Source of the DNA: a virus
IMG/VR virus record: IMGVR_UViG_3300027896_000061
Coordinates: 1-50,498 of that record
DNA: 50,498 nt
Reading direction: 5' to 3' (one strand)
The notes beneath the pieces were generated by a model, which searched no databases, was not told the origin of the DNA, and worked only from the letters and a program-made list of their open reading frames with translations. Positions 37,945 to 46,435 of the stretch are shown piece after piece (the stretch's first letter is position 1; each line of letters begins with the position of its first letter). A program made the translations under genes and the position numbers.

Positions 37945-38304
37945 TCAGAATAAGCCGCCCCCGCTTGCGCCATAGTCGCCGCCGCCACCTGACCCGCCAC
38001 TACCGATAAGTTTCTGCAAGAGCATCATAATCATCTGCGGATTCATGTTTTGGAGGCCAACGCCCATGCCGCCCGTTCCACCCGTGCCGCCCATCCCTTG
38101 CTGGCTAGGCATCTGCGGGAGTCCCGTCTGCGTAGTCTGTTGCTGTGGGCCGATGAAGTTCTGCCCGCCACTCGTCGGCTGTCCCTGTTGCTGGCCGCTC
38201 ATCATCTGCTTCATCATCAACATCTGCATAATTTGATTCATAATGCCATTAGCACCCTGCGAAAAATCAGGTGTCCTCATGTAAGGCGAATAAAAACTTG
38301 CCAT
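37945..38304 (-). CDS. Met/Gln/Gly-rich small virion protein
   Basis: A 119-aa product of very low complexity. It has helix-forming Met/Gln runs near the start (I-M-Q-M-L-M-M-K-Q-M-M-S) and Gly-rich stretches (G-G-T-G-G-T-G-G-M-G) later. It is probably an internal or neck protein of unknown function. It starts one base after the stop codon of the HNH gene. Confidence 0.5.
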   Translation of the reverse strand: MASFYSPYMRTPDFSQGANGIMNQIMQMLMMKQMMSGQQQGQPTSGGQNFIGPQQQTTQTGLPQMPSQQGMGGTGGTGGMGVGLQNMNPQMIMMLLQKLIGSGGSGGGGDYGASGGGLF

Positions 38305-38305
38305 A

Positions 38306-38830
38306 TTAGTTGCTCCTGTTTATGCCCATTTTTGAAAATAGAATAAACGCCGCCGCAAAACCCATATCGTATCCACGTTTATACATTGACCCCATTCCAA
38401 GTTGATGTTCTTGGCGGGTTGTTAAGAGAAGATTACCAGGGTTATTATTGGTCTTATCTCCGTCCTTGTGGTGAACAATCTCTCCTTTCTCCAATAGACG
38501 ACCGAGTTGGCGCTCCATGACAATCCTGTGTTCTCGGACATATCCAGAGTGATCGGCATACGGATGGTCTGGGCAGTAAAGTGAAACATAGTCCCTTCTT
38601 TTTTGTATGCCTACAAAATTGGGACTATCTTCTCCCATTCTGGGATGTTCCCGATGCCATTTTTTGACCAACTCAGAATGACGCTCCCTATCCCCCTTTG
38701 TCCATTTTCTGATATATGCATTTTTTGATAACAGTTTTTTTGTTTCCTCAGAATGTTTCCATCCAGCCCTAGCATCAAAACGATTTTTGATGTGTTCTGG
38801 GGTTTGCTTATAACCAGCATACATCCCCAT
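38306..38830 (-). CDS. HNH homing endonuclease (HNH_3-type)
   Basis: A 174-aa product from ATG 38830 with GGAGA upstream. The N-terminal part has NUMOD3-like helices (T-P-E-H-I-K-N-R-F, S-E-E-T-K-K-L-L-S). The nuclease part is Y-V-R-E-H-R-I-V-M-E-R-Q-L-G, then V-H-H-K-D-G-D-K-T-N-N-N-P-G-N-L-L-L-T-T. It separates two internal-virion genes that are otherwise adjacent. Confidence 0.9.
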   Translation of the reverse strand: MGMYAGYKQTPEHIKNRFDARAGWKHSEETKKLLSKNAYIRKWTKGDRERHSELVKKWHREHPRMGEDSPNFVGIQKRRDYVSLYCPDHPYADHSGYVREHRIVMERQLGRLLEKGEIVHHKDGDKTNNNPGNLLLTTRQEHQLGMGSMYKRGYDMGFAAAFILFSKMGINRSN

Positions 38831-38841
38831 GTTTTATCTCC

Positions 38842-40089
38842 TTAAAGCATACTTAACATTGCCAAAATAGTTGCTAGGCTCGTCCCTGTCCCCAAGAGGC
38901 TAGACAGGCCACTCTGTTGATAGGTCTGCGGTTGACCAGATGACGTTCCAAGGCCAAGCGCGGAACTGAGCCAGGGATTGTTATATCCCTGCTGTGATTG
39001 CCAATATTGGTACAACTTATCAAGCGTGTTCTGGTCACTCGTATTGAGTGCTGACCCAAGGCCACTCGCCTGACTCGCCAAGCCCTGCGCGTAATTCTGC
39101 TGATACTGCCCAAGCCCCCCAAGGCCCTGTGCCGATTGCATCTGCCTATTTCTCGCCGCCTCTTGTGCTGACATCGTCTGCTGTGCATACTGAGAGGCAA
39201 GGTTGGCCGATTCCTGACCCGCGATATTCTGCGCCGTATAACCGAGAGGCGTTGACCAGCGCGTTCCCCCAAGCCCCGCCTGTTCTGCGGCGTTAGCGAT
39301 GGCGTTGTTCACGTCATACTGCCCCGCCGTCTTGGCCGCTTCATAAGCGGGTGTCGCGCTAGTCGGCTGGCCCGATGTCATCATCCAATTATAGAGGTCG
39401 CTTGCATTGTTGAACCCGCTAGACATCGGTATCTGCGAGAAGTCAAAATTAGAGCCGTAAGTCGGCGTCTGCGTGTTAGATTGACCGCTGAATAATTGAC
39501 TAAATAAATCGCTCAATGAACTTGCTCCTGTCCCTCCGCCCCCCGCACTATTCCATCCCGCCGTGGAGTAGGAATACCCCGTGGACGGGTCGGTATAAGT
39601 CGCCCCGCTATTAGCATATCGGTCAGGCGAATAATACTGTGACCAATCGCTCCCCATCTGCTGTTTGAACGGGGCACTAGTGGTAAACTGTTGCCATGTC
39701 ACGGGGCTGGTTTGGCTCGTATAATAGTTCTTAACCGCCGATTGATCTTGCCACCCGTAGTAGGGGTTCCAGACCACGTTTCCCGCATAGCCGCCGCTCG
39801 AGGGGTCACGATACCATTGTTGCTTGACGTTCACGGCATTGGGGTCGCTGTAGTCAAACGCTAGGCCATAGTTATTGGGGTTAGTTGTCGGCTGATCCCA
39901 TTGATACGACGACCCGCTACCCGTAGTGGAGTTAATGCCGGATGCGTTATTAGTGGTCTGATTGGCCTGACCTGTCGTGGACTGAGTTTTGGCCGAGTTA
40001 TAGATATAGGGATTAGTCTCGTAATCCGAGTTGAAATACGGAACCCCAGCATCACTATTCCAATCACCAAGTTTAGATGTATCGATCAT
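38842..40089 (-). CDS. Internal virion protein, Ser/Gln/Tyr-rich
   Basis: A 415-aa product with ATG 40089 behind AGGGG. The first 200 residues are low-complexity Asn/Ser/Thr/Tyr-rich. The second half is helical (N-A-I-A-N-A-A-E-Q-A-G-L-G-G-T-R-W-S), with A-S-Q-Y-A-Q-Q-T and M-Q-S-A-Q-G-L-G-G-L-G-Q. The C-terminus is Leu/Ser-rich. This composition resembles the ejection proteins that environmental podoviruses carry between nozzle/tail genes and the giant virion protein. Confidence 0.65.
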   Translation of the reverse strand: MIDTSKLGDWNSDAGVPYFNSDYETNPYIYNSAKTQSTTGQANQTTNNASGINSTTGSGSSYQWDQPTTNPNNYGLAFDYSDPNAVNVKQQWYRDPSSGGYAGNVVWNPYYGWQDQSAVKNYYTSQTSPVTWQQFTTSAPFKQQMGSDWSQYYSPDRYANSGATYTDPSTGYSYSTAGWNSAGGGGTGASSLSDLFSQLFSGQSNTQTPTYGSNFDFSQIPMSSGFNNASDLYNWMMTSGQPTSATPAYEAAKTAGQYDVNNAIANAAEQAGLGGTRWSTPLGYTAQNIAGQESANLASQYAQQTMSAQEAARNRQMQSAQGLGGLGQYQQNYAQGLASQASGLGSALNTSDQNTLDKLYQYWQSQQGYNNPWLSSALGLGTSSGQPQTYQQSGLSSLLGTGTSLATILAMLSML

Positions 40090-40091
40090 CG

Positions 40092-40298
40092 TTAATCCCC
40101 TATGTCATTCAAGAACCCCGAGTAGTGCGACATGAGTTCCCGTGTACGCTTGCCCATGAGGTCGCTAAATTCATCCCGGGATTCCGTGAACCTAGACTTG
40201 AGTTTACCCGTCGGCATCTTCAAAAAGCGCAGAGTATCAATCTGAGTCCGATTCGCAATCGGATTATTGATCCACTTGCTGAGGCCGAGGTTCTTCAT
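40092..40298 (-). CDS. Small hypothetical protein
   Basis: A 68-aa basic, helical product (T-G-K-L-K-S-R-F-T-E-S-R-D-E-F) ending G-F-L-N-D-I-G-D, overlapping the previous gene by 4 bp. It follows the order of small internal virion genes. No family is recognised. Confidence 0.5.
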   Translation of the reverse strand: MKNLGLSKWINNPIANRTQIDTLRFLKMPTGKLKSRFTESRDEFSDLMGKRTRELMSHYSGFLNDIGD

Positions 40299-40705
40299 GT
40301 GAAGCTGAGCGGGGTGCGCTTCCTTTTCGCAGAGGAATCAGACTCGTAGCCTGTCGTCGGGGTAAAGTTTGTTCCCGTTAAAGCAGGATTGGTGCCATTG
40401 TAGTTGGCTGAACTATTGCCCGTACTGTCCGTTGCGCCCGTACCCGCACCCGTCGTCCCCGTAGTCCCCGTGCCACTTACCCCCCAATATCCGGGTTGCT
40501 GGTAGTTGCCATACCCCATCATGTTGGATAGCAAATTAGCCGCCCCCAACATAAGGGGGTTAGTCTTGGTAGCCAGCGGACCATTGTAGGCACTCGCCCC
40601 CGTCGTCAATCCACCCGATATGAGCTTTACGAGTTGCGCCCTAAGATCGCTTACATCTGCGGGTGTTCCTGAAGTGTAGGTTGTCGGATTTCCTGAACAC
40701 GACAT
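40295..40705 (-). CDS. Small Gly/Thr-rich virion protein
   Basis: A 136-aa product. Its first 40 residues are ordered (V-S-D-L-R-A-Q-L-V-K-L-I-S-G-G-L-T-T-G), followed by a long Gly/Thr/Ser-rich tail (G-T-G-T-T-G-T-T-G-A-G-T-G) and a basic end (K-R-K-R-T-P). It overlaps the upstream gene by 55 bp in a different frame. Probably structural. Confidence 0.5.
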   Translation of the reverse strand: MSCSGNPTTYTSGTPADVSDLRAQLVKLISGGLTTGASAYNGPLATKTNPLMLGAANLLSNMMGYGNYQQPGYWGVSGTGTTGTTGAGTGATDSTGNSSANYNGTNPALTGTNFTPTTGYESDSSAKRKRTPLSFT

Positions 40706-41223
40706 TGTTCTCTCCTCTTAATGAAGTTGAACTCATCGTAGGCTTCGCCATTCCAAATGAATCCATCCTTCTTAACTTCCTTGATTTCAAAGCCAAGGCC
40801 CCTGACCATCTTGGGGCTACCGGGATCGCCCGATGCCGTATCTATATCCCGAAGGTCGAATTTCTCCATAATCAGGTCAATCATGTTCCGCGCCTCTCGC
40901 GCAAGCGTCGGCCCCCACAATTTCTTGTTCCACAACTTGAGCATCATGCCACAGGTTTCATGTGGGATAATTTCCCTAAATACCAACACCCCGTCAAAAA
41001 ATCCTATCCGATAGGGCAGACTGAAAGGGGTTTCCTCGGCCCACGAAAAGTAGCGATAGATAAACTTATTGATGGTATCCATGTCTCGCCACTTGTCCTG
41101 AAGATACCACTTCTCATACATTAACTTATCGGCCAACACGCTAGTCTCGATTCGCGTCAAGCCACAAAGCGAGAACAGCGGTTGGGGGCGCATAAGTTCC
41201 GAGGGAACGATGGTTAGCGTCAT
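40651..41223 (-). CDS. GNAT-like (T7 gp13-like) protein
   Basis: A 190-aa product. The N-terminal half reads like GNAT-fold phage proteins (F-F-D-G-V-L-V-F-R-E-I-I, H-E-T-C-G-M-M-L-K-L-W). The second half has P-K-M-V-R-G-L-G-F-E-I-K-E-V-K-K-D-G-F, corresponding to the final acetyltransferase strands. The acetyl-CoA R/Q-x-x-G-x-G/A loop is not clear, so catalysis is doubtful. Similar proteins sit among podovirus internal virion genes and may be structural or assembly factors. Confidence 0.6.
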   Translation of the reverse strand: MTLTIVPSELMRPQPLFSLCGLTRIETSVLADKLMYEKWYLQDKWRDMDTINKFIYRYFSWAEETPFSLPYRIGFFDGVLVFREIIPHETCGMMLKLWNKKLWGPTLAREARNMIDLIMEKFDLRDIDTASGDPGSPKMVRGLGFEIKEVKKDGFIWNGEAYDEFNFIKRREQCRVQEIRQPTLQEHPQM

Positions 41224-41224
41224 A

Positions 41225-41635
41225 TCACCCTTCTTCCATGAGTTCTGCCAAATCGTTTGCCCTATTGCCGACTACCGTAGCCCAATGGCTGTCCAGCATT
41301 TCTCGCGCCGCCCCCGCATAATCCTTATTGTTAATATTCTCAATCATCTTCTCGAATTGCCCAAACCCATACGGCCCGAGATTAAACATCATGTCGATAA
41401 GGGCGTTCTGTCTGTTTATGGTCAGGTCGTTGAAGGCCGATGACAATGCCCGCTTGACCTCGTTCTCTGCCGTGGTGATGTCATTCTCGAACATAAACAT
41501 GGCCTCGTCGTGGGAGATGCCGTTATCCGTCAGGTTTCGCCCCACCCCGATGGTGGCATGGCCCGTCGTGTCCGTATAAAGGTCTAGGCGCAGACCTTCG
41601 TGCCGCATCAACATTTCATGTAGGGTTTCTGTCAC
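41225..41635 (-). CDS. T4-type lysozyme (endolysin, GH24)
   Basis: A 136-aa product. The catalytic triad is E13 (R-H-E-G-L-R-L), D22 (Y-T-D-T-T-G) and T28 (H-A-T-I-G-V-G), with the same spacing as T4 lysozyme (E11, D20, T26). N-L-T-D-N-G-I-S and M-M-F-N-L-G are also family motifs. No signal peptide is seen, so export would need a holin. It cleaves peptidoglycan glycan strands. It starts near the GNAT-like gene and 8 bp after the tailspike stop. Confidence 0.9.
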   Translation of the reverse strand: MTETLHEMLMRHEGLRLDLYTDTTGHATIGVGRNLTDNGISHDEAMFMFENDITTAENEVKRALSSAFNDLTINRQNALIDMMFNLGPYGFGQFEKMIENINNKDYAGAAREMLDSHWATVVGNRANDLAELMEEG

Positions 41636-41643
41636 ATCATCTC

Positions 41644-42717
41644 CTATGGCACGATAGTCAGGGGTGCCTGGACATAGATGCCCACGTTAGCCGGAGAATC
41701 ATACGCTGTCTGCAAATCGTGGATCATGTTCGTTATCGTCCCCGTAAAGGACGAAATCCCCATGAAGATGTTTCCGTAATTGACATTCCCCGCCGTCATG
41801 TTTATCCCGTATGTCTGGTCCGTATAAATCCTGAAGTTCTGATAGGTGGAATACAGCGACCCGTTAAGTTGCATCGGCACGACGCCCGTATTCAAGAGCC
41901 AAAAGTTCTGCATCCACATCTGCGTAATGTAGCCCTCGCTACCGTCCGTCACGATAGCCGGGTAGCCGTTCGCCCCTTCTATCTGAACGCAGTTGAACGT
42001 GAGGCCGACGATCTTCTGCTCTCTCGCCCCACGCTTGCTCGTAATCTTTATCCCGGTCGCTACGTTCCCTGGCAGAAGCCAAATGTTCTCGAAGTATATC
42101 GACCCCGCCCCATCACCCGAATCTCCAGGGTCAACCAAGATTCCAGGTGCTCCGTAGTAATTATAAACGATAGTATCTTTGATGGACGACTGATTGAAGA
42201 TGGCCCCGGCATAGATGACGGATTCGGTGAACTGCGCTCCGGCCCCAGCGTTGCCATCAAAGAACATATGTTCTATATAATAGTTCTGCTGGACAACGGG
42301 TGCATATTTAGCACCGATTAGGCTCTTAAATGAAGTACCCGCTTTAGCCTTGATGATAGAACTATTCCATTCCCCGGTTCCCACGATGCGCCTATCGGTA
42401 ATATCAAGATAGTCGGAAACGACGTAGGTTCCCCTCGGGAAGTAGATAACGTCACCCTTTGAGGCGGCGGCGATGGCATCCTTAATTGCCACCGTATCAT
42501 CCGTTGCGCCATCCCCCAATGCCCCATAATCCGTAACATAATATATCCCCTTGCTTGCGGCGGCGGTAGGCACGTCGGGCGACCCAATATCATCTATCAG
42601 CCTATCCACGGACTCCTCGCTCAATGCTCGATACAGCCTCGCCAAGTAATCCGTCACGCCGGGGAGGTCCGTCACCCCGTCGGGACTAGGCCACATCCTT
42701 ACGCGCTGTGTGGTCAT
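41644..42717 (-). CDS. Tailspike-like pectate lyase superfamily protein
   Basis: ATG 42717 overlaps the previous stop as ATGA, giving 357 aa. An N-terminal region of about 60 residues (M-W-P-S-P-D-G-V-T-D-L) probably attaches to the virion. V-T-D-Y-G-A-L-G-D-G-A-T-D-D-T-V-A-I-K-D-A then opens a classic pectate-lyase_3 beta-helix. It continues F-P-R-G-T-Y-V-V and T-G-E-W-N-S-S-I-I, and ends with Fn-like beta segments. Such proteins bind or degrade host surface polysaccharide. Catalytic residues were not identified. Confidence 0.8.
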   Translation of the reverse strand: MTTQRVRMWPSPDGVTDLPGVTDYLARLYRALSEESVDRLIDDIGSPDVPTAAASKGIYYVTDYGALGDGATDDTVAIKDAIAAASKGDVIYFPRGTYVVSDYLDITDRRIVGTGEWNSSIIKAKAGTSFKSLIGAKYAPVVQQNYYIEHMFFDGNAGAGAQFTESVIYAGAIFNQSSIKDTIVYNYYGAPGILVDPGDSGDGAGSIYFENIWLLPGNVATGIKITSKRGAREQKIVGLTFNCVQIEGANGYPAIVTDGSEGYITQMWMQNFWLLNTGVVPMQLNGSLYSTYQNFRIYTDQTYGINMTAGNVNYGNIFMGISSFTGTITNMIHDLQTAYDSPANVGIYVQAPLTIVP

Positions 42718-43640
42718 ATCTGGAAAATCTCCCCACCCGGCGAGATGAAGCACAGCGACCTAATGAACTGAAACTTCTTGTCGTTTGACGGTTGCTCAAT
42801 CTTGTATTGGAAACTGCCCGTAGGCGATGTCGTGACGAAGAAGAAGTCGGCAAAGTTTGTCGATCCGTCTCCATTCCCTACCGTCTGCGCCTGAGACACC
42901 CAGGTGTTTCCATCCGGCGTCACGGATACAATAATCTGCGTATTGGCTGATAGGTCAACGTACCATACCTGAATTTTGTAGAGGGACATCCAGTTGTCGG
43001 TCAACTGCTCCGATATGTCCTGCGAGGCGATAACCTTGCTTTTCCAATAGGCGTCTATGGAAGCCCCGTTATCGCCTTTGTAATCCTCGGCATAGGTGCA
43101 AACCATCCCCGAACTTGTGCCAAGGTAGTAATAGTACCCCAGGGCAAAGGTGGACGACCCGATTTCCTTGGTCGTGACGCTGATGTCTGTTGACCATGAA
43201 TCCCTGATCGTGCCGCCCTCGGCAATATGATGACCGATGCCAATGGTGACGTTGACGGTATCGGTATAGTTGATGGGAGCGGGGGGGCCGACGGGGTGGT
43301 CGGTACTGCCGGATTCAGCCGACCCCTCAGAAATCCAAGTGTTTACATCGTCCGAGAATAGACAGATATTGACTTCATTTGAGAAGTCTGACGGATTCGG
43401 TTTGATGGGACTATGGCCCCGAATCTTGTAGTGGTATCTAGTATTCGAGGATTGCGTATAATCCCAATCGGAACGCCCCTCTATATCCTCGAAGGTGTTG
43501 GCCCACGCCCCCCCCTCTGCCTTATACCAAAGTTCAAGATAATCGTAATTATCGTTATTTGTCCAAGTGAAACCGATGGAGTTTGCGCCCGTCGCAAAAA
43601 CGCGCAGATTAGACGGAGGTACAGGATATAGTGACGCCAT
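42714..43640 (-). CDS. Fibronectin type III virion protein
   Basis: A 308-aa product. The first 90 residues (P-P-S-N-L-R-V-F-A-T...I-G-F-T-W-T-N-N-D-N-Y-D-Y-L-E-L-W-Y) form an Fn3 domain with the typical Trp and Tyr pattern. The rest is beta-rich (V-N-V-T-I-G-I-G-H-H-I-A-E-G-G, Y-Y-Y-L-G-T-S). It ends at a 4-bp overlap with the tailspike gene. It may link the tailspike to the nozzle or decorate the tail. Confidence 0.7.
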   Translation of the reverse strand: MASLYPVPPSNLRVFATGANSIGFTWTNNDNYDYLELWYKAEGGAWANTFEDIEGRSDWDYTQSSNTRYHYKIRGHSPIKPNPSDFSNEVNICLFSDDVNTWISEGSAESGSTDHPVGPPAPINYTDTVNVTIGIGHHIAEGGTIRDSWSTDISVTTKEIGSSTFALGYYYYLGTSSGMVCTYAEDYKGDNGASIDAYWKSKVIASQDISEQLTDNWMSLYKIQVWYVDLSANTQIIVSVTPDGNTWVSQAQTVGNGDGSTNFADFFFVTTSPTGSFQYKIEQPSNDKKFQFIRSLCFISPGGEIFQI

Positions 43641-43650
43641 TAGATTGTCC

Positions 43651-44475
43651 TCATGGTCTAACCACCGTGGGCGTTGCAGTAACCGCCGTTGCCTCTGACG
43701 CGGAAATGTTTGGCGGACCCTGGACTATCGGAGCATCCGTAACAACGGTGGAATCAAATCCGATTAGGGGTTGCGGTCTAACCTGAACCGCCTCTAGCGG
43801 AACAACTGTCTGTACCGTATCAATGTTGATATTCGGATACGGAGGAGCCGCCGCCGGGCCAGGTACGCCTCTCCCAAGGCAGGTAATATCGTCTGCCATC
43901 TGGTAGATGTACCACTCATTGTGTTTCCAATTCCAAACAAAGGCAAGTTTCCCGATGCCGATGGCGTGGGCTACCCACATAACTTCATAGGTCAAGTAAT
44001 TAGCCCCCGCCCACACGCGCCTTAGTTCAGAGTCAGCCACGATGTCAAAGAAGGTGTGCCGGATAGACTCGCCTATGGCAACGGCTTGGTCGCCGTTGAA
44101 CTTATAGAAGTCGTCTCGCCCAAGCCACGCCACGGTTCCCATGTAGGGGACGATGCTGTAGGGGGCAGGACAGCCGATGCCAAGCCGCCATGAACTGCGC
44201 TGAATGGGGTTGGTTGCCACCCCCGTCCTATACCATATACTGTAGCTCTCGCTCTTAAATATCACAAGATATGGGCCATTGGGACACAGGCCCGTGATGT
44301 AGTCGTCGGTGTCAAGCAAGTCCATTTGACCCGCCGATGTATCCGTCCAATTCGTTGCGTCGTTTTCCTTAGACCAGCGCACGGTATAGGGCATAAGAAC
44401 GCCATCTTGTTCAAGATTGGCGATAAATAGCCGCTCGGCGTAGTTGGCGCAGTATTTAGCCTTGACGATTTCCAT
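43651..44475 (-). CDS. Nozzle/tail stabilisation-like protein, C-terminal half with repeat-module tail
   Basis: A 274-aa product. K-Y-C-A-N-Y-A-E-R-L-F-I-A-N-L, N-D-A-T-N-W-T-D and R-L-G-I-G-C-P-A-P-Y-S-I-V resemble the beta-propeller second half of podovirus tail tube B/P22 gp10-like proteins. The last 45 residues switch to V-V-T-D-A-P-I-V-Q-G-P-P-N-I-S-A-S-E-A, the repeat module of the 752-aa protein. It starts at a TAATG overlap with the previous gene. In relatives these two genes are probably one chain; that is inferred. Confidence 0.65.
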   Translation of the reverse strand: MEIVKAKYCANYAERLFIANLEQDGVLMPYTVRWSKENDATNWTDTSAGQMDLLDTDDYITGLCPNGPYLVIFKSESYSIWYRTGVATNPIQRSSWRLGIGCPAPYSIVPYMGTVAWLGRDDFYKFNGDQAVAIGESIRHTFFDIVADSELRRVWAGANYLTYEVMWVAHAIGIGKLAFVWNWKHNEWYIYQMADDITCLGRGVPGPAAAPPYPNINIDTVQTVVPLEAVQVRPQPLIGFDSTVVTDAPIVQGPPNISASEATAVTATPTVVRP

Positions 44476-45368
44476 TATGCTATACTCAACGATACGGATT
44501 CAGTAATCGCCACAGCCTGAGAAGTCCCGATGCCGCTCCTAACCGTCCCGGTTGCCGTCACCGCGACCGACTCATCGACAGAAACGTGGCACATGATGAG
44601 GTCTTGAGCGTATCCTGTTCCATCCCAAAACTGCACGGGAACCTTGGCGTTCATAAAGCAGAACACGCTTGCCGCCGCCGTAAACGACCACATATCACCA
44701 TCCTCAATGGAATAGACGTGGCGGAAGATACAGTCGGCCCCATAGGGTGGTCCTGGAATAAATTGATAACCGGCTACCCTTGTCCCCGCATAATCATCCG
44801 CAAGGGTAATCGACGTAATCCAGAGATCGCCCCATGCCAACGTGGAGGTAATGTCCGTTATCGTCCCCCATGCAGGATCGGGCTGGTAATTGGCGTGATA
44901 GTCGGGGGCATAGGAAGCATCATTGAGGATAAACTTGTCGCCAACTTTGAGATTTCCGACCTTAACGCAATATTGGTCAGACTGATGAACCGGACCACCC
45001 GGAGTTCCCTTGGGTACACCCAAAAATGTAACAACATTTCCGTTTATATCGAAAACTGCTTGAGTATGTGTATCCATCGGGGTGATGTAGGAGAACGTAG
45101 CCCCGTCCTGCTTCAGGCAAGCATCCTCATCCGTAAGGAAAATCGTATAGCGGGTGCCGTCGGCTTTCTGGTAAATGGTAATCGCCAGCACCGGAACGCC
45201 GCTTCCTACCCACCGATCCTGTGAGTACCCCCACCGCTTCATAAACGATTTCTTGTCAACCCGTCCGTTCAGGGTCCACGGCGAGAACCCCTGGGCAGTA
45301 AACAACGACGGGGCATCCGTCGCCATCATGTGGGCAAGTGGCGATACGCTATATACTATATATGACAC
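44475..45368 (-). CDS. Nozzle/tail stabilisation-like protein, N-terminal half with repeat-module tail
   Basis: A 297-aa product. The N-terminal part (T-A-Q-G-F-S-P-W-T-L-N-G-R-V-D-K-K-S) and L-T-D-E-D-A-C-L-K-Q-D-G-A look like the opening of a tail propeller protein. The last 35 residues (V-D-E-S-V-A-V-T-A-T-G-T-V, then A-V-A-I-T-E-S-V-S-L) belong to the same Ser/Thr repeat module as the 752-aa protein. The stop overlaps the next start in a different frame. The repeat seems to have been inserted between two halves of one ancestral nozzle gene. Confidence 0.6.
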   Translation of the reverse strand: MSYIVYSVSPLAHMMATDAPSLFTAQGFSPWTLNGRVDKKSFMKRWGYSQDRWVGSGVPVLAITIYQKADGTRYTIFLTDEDACLKQDGATFSYITPMDTHTQAVFDINGNVVTFLGVPKGTPGGPVHQSDQYCVKVGNLKVGDKFILNDASYAPDYHANYQPDPAWGTITDITSTLAWGDLWITSITLADDYAGTRVAGYQFIPGPPYGADCIFRHVYSIEDGDMWSFTAAASVFCFMNAKVPVQFWDGTGYAQDLIMCHVSVDESVAVTATGTVRSGIGTSQAVAITESVSLSIA

Positions 45369-45370
45369 AA

Positions 45371-46030
45371 CTATCCTCTGCCTAGCGTTATTTCCCTATG
45401 ACAATCCGTACATAGGGTCATTCCGTTGGATACGTCATATCTTAATTCCCGGGAATCTTTCCAGGAAACCTTGTGGTGAGCATTAAGTTTTTTCCCGGGT
45501 TGTCCACAAATTAAGCATATGTAAGAGTCTCTTTTCCAAACCGCCTTACGCCATTCTTTATATTGAGGGCTTGTTCTCAATTTTACGTTTTCTGGAGTTA
45601 TTCCACCCTTCCAACATGGATGCAGACATCCCACTAGGCCATTGTTTTTACCGAGAAGTGCAATCGATATCTTGCGTTTACATTCATCTGAAAGTGGCCG
45701 ACCCTTAAATGCCGCACTCAATTTATCTCGTGTTTCCTGGGACACGATTCTACCCCTATGAGATAGACTAAGGAGTTTTCGCGTTTCCTCGGAAGGATGT
45801 TTCCCGAGATTAGCCAATCTTAGTTTTTCCTTGGTTTCAGCGGACTTGGGAATGCCCCTCTTAGAAAGGCTAATTTTTAATCTAGTCTCCTCCGTCTGGG
45901 GATGACCAATGCGGTGTTTCCCCAAGCCGGAAAGAGAGATTTTCATTCTGTGTTCCGGGGAAAACCTTCTGCCTTGCAGAGTAATACTAATTTTTTTCTT
46001 AGTTTCCTCTGTAAGACGATGTCCGGACAA
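45371..46030 (-). CDS. HNH homing endonuclease with six NUMOD3-like repeats
   Basis: The start is TTG 46030 with AAGGAG upstream. The first 130 residues of the 219-aa product consist of tandem NUMOD3-like units (T-E-E-T-K-K-K-I-S-I, S-P-E-H-R-M-K-I-S-L, T-E-E-T-R-L-K-I-S-L and others). W-K-G-G-I-T-P-E-N and the nuclease (C-L-I-C-G-Q-P-G, N-A-H-H-K-V-S-W, N-G-M-T-L-C-T-D-C-H) follow. It sits between a beta-rich virion gene and the nozzle-like gene. Confidence 0.93.
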   Translation of the reverse strand: MSGHRLTEETKKKISITLQGRRFSPEHRMKISLSGLGKHRIGHPQTEETRLKISLSKRGIPKSAETKEKLRLANLGKHPSEETRKLLSLSHRGRIVSQETRDKLSAAFKGRPLSDECKRKISIALLGKNNGLVGCLHPCWKGGITPENVKLRTSPQYKEWRKAVWKRDSYICLICGQPGKKLNAHHKVSWKDSRELRYDVSNGMTLCTDCHREITLGRG

Positions 46031-46039
46031 CCTATCTCC

Positions 46040-46426
46040 TTATCCAAATATCCAGTTAATCTGCTCCGAAATAGTGTCGCCCGTCTGCATGGTGCGCGTC
46101 GATGGCAGAACGTCCCGCGACCCCATCGTGCCTCCCGATGACGCATTGTTCATCACGCAGACCGCATTAACCGAAATCGGACCACTTGTGCAAGTCCAGG
46201 ACTTATAGAACTCAAGCGTATCGTTGGAATCGCTCGTCGTTCCCCTGCTCACCGTGGCCGAAGCGCGGCTCAGTCCGCCTGACGAAATTTCTGCAACGGG
46301 ACCAGATTGGCCCTTATCGAAGGCATTGGAGCTTGAGTCTAGGGCCAACGCGCAGAAGGCGACGTAGCCGTTGAATCCACCCACAAGTGCCGTGATAGTG
46401 CTTTTTCCATCTGAAGTTATAGGCAT
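46040..46426 (-). CDS. Virion-associated beta protein
   Basis: A 128-aa Ser/Thr/Gly-rich product starting at ATG 46426. G-Y-V-A-F-C-A-L-A-L-D-S-S and I-S-V-N-A-V-C-V-M-N-N-A are alternating strands. The style recalls the 159-aa protein at 4407-4886, so both may be short tail or neck accessory proteins. No family is recognised. Confidence 0.55.
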   Translation of the reverse strand: MPITSDGKSTITALVGGFNGYVAFCALALDSSSNAFDKGQSGPVAEISSGGLSRASATVSRGTTSDSNDTLEFYKSWTCTSGPISVNAVCVMNNASSGGTMGSRDVLPSTRTMQTGDTISEQINWIFG

Positions 46427-46435
46427 GACATCCTC

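Noticed and set aside
44475-45368. Frameshift sequencing error between the two nozzle-like genes
   Set aside because: The junction contains a TAATG stop-start overlap and a repeat module on the upstream gene's end, which a single-base error would not create. Not fully excluded.
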